A stretch of 64,000 nt of DNA, taken from assembly GCF_040438645.1 (NCBI RefSeq), contig NZ_CP159253.1, positions 2,542,001 to 2,606,000 on the forward strand, given 5' to 3'. The notes beneath the pieces are model-generated. The model was not told the origin of the DNA. It searched no databases and saw only the letters and a program-made list of their open reading frames with translations. Numbering within the stretch: position 1 is the stretch's first letter; each line of letters starts with the position of its first letter. A program made the position numbers and the translations under genes. Of this stretch, positions 62,252-64,000 are shown one piece after another. Source of the stretch: Mesorhizobium sp. WSM2240 (GTDB taxonomy: Bacteria; Pseudomonadota; Alphaproteobacteria; Rhizobiales; Rhizobiaceae).

Positions 62252-62280
62252 AACACCCTCCCCGCAAGGGGGAGGGTTTT
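62252..62280. repeat. Palindromic element between pdhC and the SGNH gene
   Basis: ACCCTCCCC (62255-62263) and GGGGAGGGT (62269-62277) are exact inverted copies around GCAAG, followed by TTT on the plus strand. On the minus strand the hairpin has an AAAA run before it and lacks a T-tract after it, so it is a weak terminator for pdhC. It resembles dispersed C-rich palindromes of rhizobia. Confidence 0.55.
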
Positions 62281-62293
62281 GCGCCGAGCGTGC

Positions 62294-63697
62294 TCAAACC
62301 AGCATTCCCATCGGGTTCTCGATGTGGCGCTTGAAGGCGCCGAGAAGTTCGGCCCCGAGCGCGCCGTCGACAGCGCGGTGGTCGGTCGACAGCGTCACAG
62401 ACATCATCGTCGCGATCTTGATCTCGCCGTTCCTGACCACCGCCCGCTCCTCGCCCGCGCCGACCGCCAGGATCGTCGCGTGCGGCGGGTTGATGACGGC
62501 GGCAAAATCCTTGATGCCGAACATGCCGAGATTGGAGACGGCCGTGGTGCCGCCCTGATATTCCTCCGGCTTCAGCTTTTTGTTGCGGGCCCTTGCCGCC
62601 ATGTCCTTCATCTCGTTGGAGATGACCGACAGCGTCTTTTCGTCGGCCTTGCGCACGATCGGCGTGATCAGGCCGCCGGGGATCGAGACGGCGACGCCGA
62701 CATCGGCATGTCTGTGCTGGACCATGGCGCTCTCCGTCCACGAGACGTTGGCGGTCGGCACGTCGCGCAGCGCCAGCGCCATCGCCTTGATGATCAGGTC
62801 GTTGACCGACAGCTTGTAGGCCGGGACCTCGCCCTTGTCGGTCTTCTTGACCGGGGCTGCGGCGTTCAGCTGCGACCGCAGCGCCAGGAGCGCGTCGAGT
62901 TCGCAGTCGAGCGTCAGATAAAAATGCGGGATGGTCGACTTCGCCTCGACCAGCCGGCGGGCGATGGTTTTGCGCATATTGTCGTGCGGGACGAGTTCGT
63001 AGGAGCCCTCGGCGAAGAGCTTCAGCACCTGCTCGTCGGACATGGCCTTTACTGCCGGAGCAGCAGCGGGCGCTGCGCCCGGAGCCGCCTTCTCCGCAGG
63101 CGCCCCCTTGGCCGCGCCGCCGGCGATCGCGGCTTCCACGTCGGCCTTCACCACACGGCCATGCGGACCGGAACCGGAGATGGCGGAAACGTCGATGCCC
63201 GCATCCCCCGCGATGCGCCGCGCGAGCGGCGACGCGAAGGTGCGGGAACCGTCGCCGGAAGGCGCTGTCTGCGCCGCCGGCTTGGATGCAGGCTCGGGCT
63301 GCGCAGCGCCATTACCGCCCTTCGCTTCGGGCTTCTTCGGGGCCTCCTCCTTAGGCGCAGCCTCTTCTTTTGGCGCTTCCCTGGTGGCTTCCGCCTTCGG
63401 CGTCTCTGCCTTGGGAGCATCACCGCCGCCCTTTGCCGCCACGCTCGCATCCTCGCCTTCCGCGGCCAGGATGGCGATCAGCGCATTCACCTTGACGCCT
63501 TCCGTTCCGGCCGGCACGACCAGCTTGGCGACAGTGCCCTCATCGACCGCCTCGACCTCCATCGTCGCCTTGTCGGTCTCGATCTCGGCTATCACGTCAC
63601 CCGGCGCGACCTTATCTCCCTCCTTGACCAGCCATTTGGCGAGATTGCCCTCTTCCATGGTGGGCGAGAGAGCCGGCATGGTGATGTTGATCGGCAT
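62294..63697 (-). CDS. pdhC: Dihydrolipoamide acetyltransferase (PDH E2)
   Basis: E2 carries acetyl groups on lipoyl lysine to CoA in the pyruvate dehydrogenase complex. The 467-residue protein has one lipoyl domain (residues 1-80) with EIETDKATMEVEAVDEGTV, a linker of alanine, proline, glutamate and lysine, and an E3-binding domain (ASPLARRIAGDAGIDVSAISGSGPHGRVVKADVE, about 143-175). A catalytic domain ends in STDHRAVDGALGAELL with the active histidine. One lipoyl domain is usual for alphaproteobacterial PDH. It is 13 bp downstream of pdhB. Confidence 0.97.
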   Translation of the reverse strand: MPINITMPALSPTMEEGNLAKWLVKEGDKVAPGDVIAEIETDKATMEVEAVDEGTVAKLVVPAGTEGVKVNALIAILAAEGEDASVAAKGGGDAPKAETPKAEATREAPKEEAAPKEEAPKKPEAKGGNGAAQPEPASKPAAQTAPSGDGSRTFASPLARRIAGDAGIDVSAISGSGPHGRVVKADVEAAIAGGAAKGAPAEKAAPGAAPAAAPAVKAMSDEQVLKLFAEGSYELVPHDNMRKTIARRLVEAKSTIPHFYLTLDCELDALLALRSQLNAAAPVKKTDKGEVPAYKLSVNDLIIKAMALALRDVPTANVSWTESAMVQHRHADVGVAVSIPGGLITPIVRKADEKTLSVISNEMKDMAARARNKKLKPEEYQGGTTAVSNLGMFGIKDFAAVINPPHATILAVGAGEERAVVRNGEIKIATMMSVTLSTDHRAVDGALGAELLGAFKRHIENPMGMLV

Positions 63698-63710
63698 GGC
63701 GCATCTCCCC

Positions 63711-64000
63711 CTAGGACCTGTACGTTACGGCTTTCACCGCCGCGACCACCTCACCGACATTCGGCAGTGCCAGCTTTTCGAGATTGGCGGCGTAAGGCAT
63801 CGGCACGTCCTTGCCGGCAATGGTGATGACCGGCGCGTCGAGATGGTCGAAGGCGCGCTGCGACACCTGGTTGGCGATGAAATCGCCGACCGAGGATTGC
63901 GGGAACCCTTCCTCCACCACCACGAGCCGGTTGGTCTTCTTGACCGAGGCAATGACGGCGTCGAGATCCATCGGCCTGATGGTCCGCAGATCGATGATTT
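63711..64000 (-). CDS. pdhB: Pyruvate dehydrogenase E1 beta subunit, C-terminal part
   Basis: This gene is cut by the window edge; only its 3' end is visible. The frame runs out at position 64000 and encodes the typical C-terminal sequence IIDLRTIRPMDLDAVIASVKKTNRLVVVEEGFPQSSVGDFIANQVSQRAFDHLDAPVITIAGKDVPMPYAANLE. This is the transketolase C-terminal domain of E1 beta. In rhizobia pdhB also has an N-terminal lipoyl domain, which would lie outside. An in-frame ATG at 63971 is internal. Confidence 0.93.
   Translation of the reverse strand, partial: IIDLRTIRPMDLDAVIASVKKTNRLVVVEEGFPQSSVGDFIANQVSQRAFDHLDAPVITIAGKDVPMPYAANLEKLALPNVGEVVAAVKAVTYRS

Overview
The window is a GC-rich alphaproteobacterial chromosome segment. 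It carries the order dusB-ntrB-ntrC-ntrY-ntrX-trkA-(MBL)-dat-hfq-hflX beside a convergent mazG, a fused secDF, a fused ispDF, the folate-dependent trmFO, RIME-like intergenic repeats and an LpdA/PdhC/PdhB cluster. Together these point to Rhizobiales, most likely a Mesorhizobium-like Phyllobacteriaceae. That placement is inferred from gene content and order only; no database search was run. Nothing looks like a prophage, integron, transposase gene or CRISPR array.

Layout: 0.1-5.8 kb (+) is yajC-secDF followed by homologues of two mitochondrial complex I assembly factors (NDUFAF3-like and NDUFAF6-like), a small membrane protein and a sterol-desaturase-family hydroxylase. 5.8-6.4 kb (-) is a ParDE-type toxin-antitoxin pair with a perfect palindromic operator. 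Then come trmFO (-) and a secreted protein with a transglutaminase-like C-H-D pattern (+). 8.6-9.4 kb (-) holds the most striking locus: two 46-codon DUF1127 genes followed by six hairpins whose loops all show ACCTCCTCCC on the minus strand, the anti-Shine-Dalgarno signature of 'cuckoo'/CcsR-type small RNAs. 9.5-16.6 kb: DUF2157/GDYXXLXY pair, BA14K protein, tRNA-Leu, trigger factor, two small envelope proteins, radC, map. 16.8-23.3 kb: sulfatase-fold membrane enzyme, small secreted proteins, tRNA-Glu, an M15-like lipoprotein, phaC. 23.4-29.5 kb (+): lipoprotein, aminotransferase, homoserine dehydrogenase, glpX, recJ. 29.5-31.6 kb (-): patatin-like lipase, hisI, folE. 31.9-35.4 kb (+): IscU-like scaffold, MntA/HepT toxin-antitoxin pair, yidD, thrS.

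35.4-43.2 kb is the least conserved part: a secreted protein, a CadC-type winged-helix/TPR regulator, a ureohydrolase with an altered metal motif, an ArsR-SRPBCC pair lying between imperfect direct repeats, a DUF1127 gene apparently carrying a palindromic repeat in its reading frame, and an MFS transporter behind a long hairpin-rich leader with a possible leader peptide. 43.3-56.5 kb is the conserved mazG/hflX/hfq/dat/MBL/trkA/ntrXY/ntrCB/dusB block, which joins RNA regulation, potassium uptake and nitrogen/redox sensing. 56.6-64 kb: ispDF and a cinA-type gene (+), then on the minus strand a COQ10-like protein, lipA, a GlsB-type membrane protein, lpdA, an SGNH hydrolase, pdhC and a truncated pdhB at the edge. 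LipA makes the lipoyl cofactor that PdhC carries and LpdA re-oxidises.

Start sites were chosen from Shine-Dalgarno spacing, signal peptides and family N-termini. RNA structures are hand-read pairings, not computed folds.
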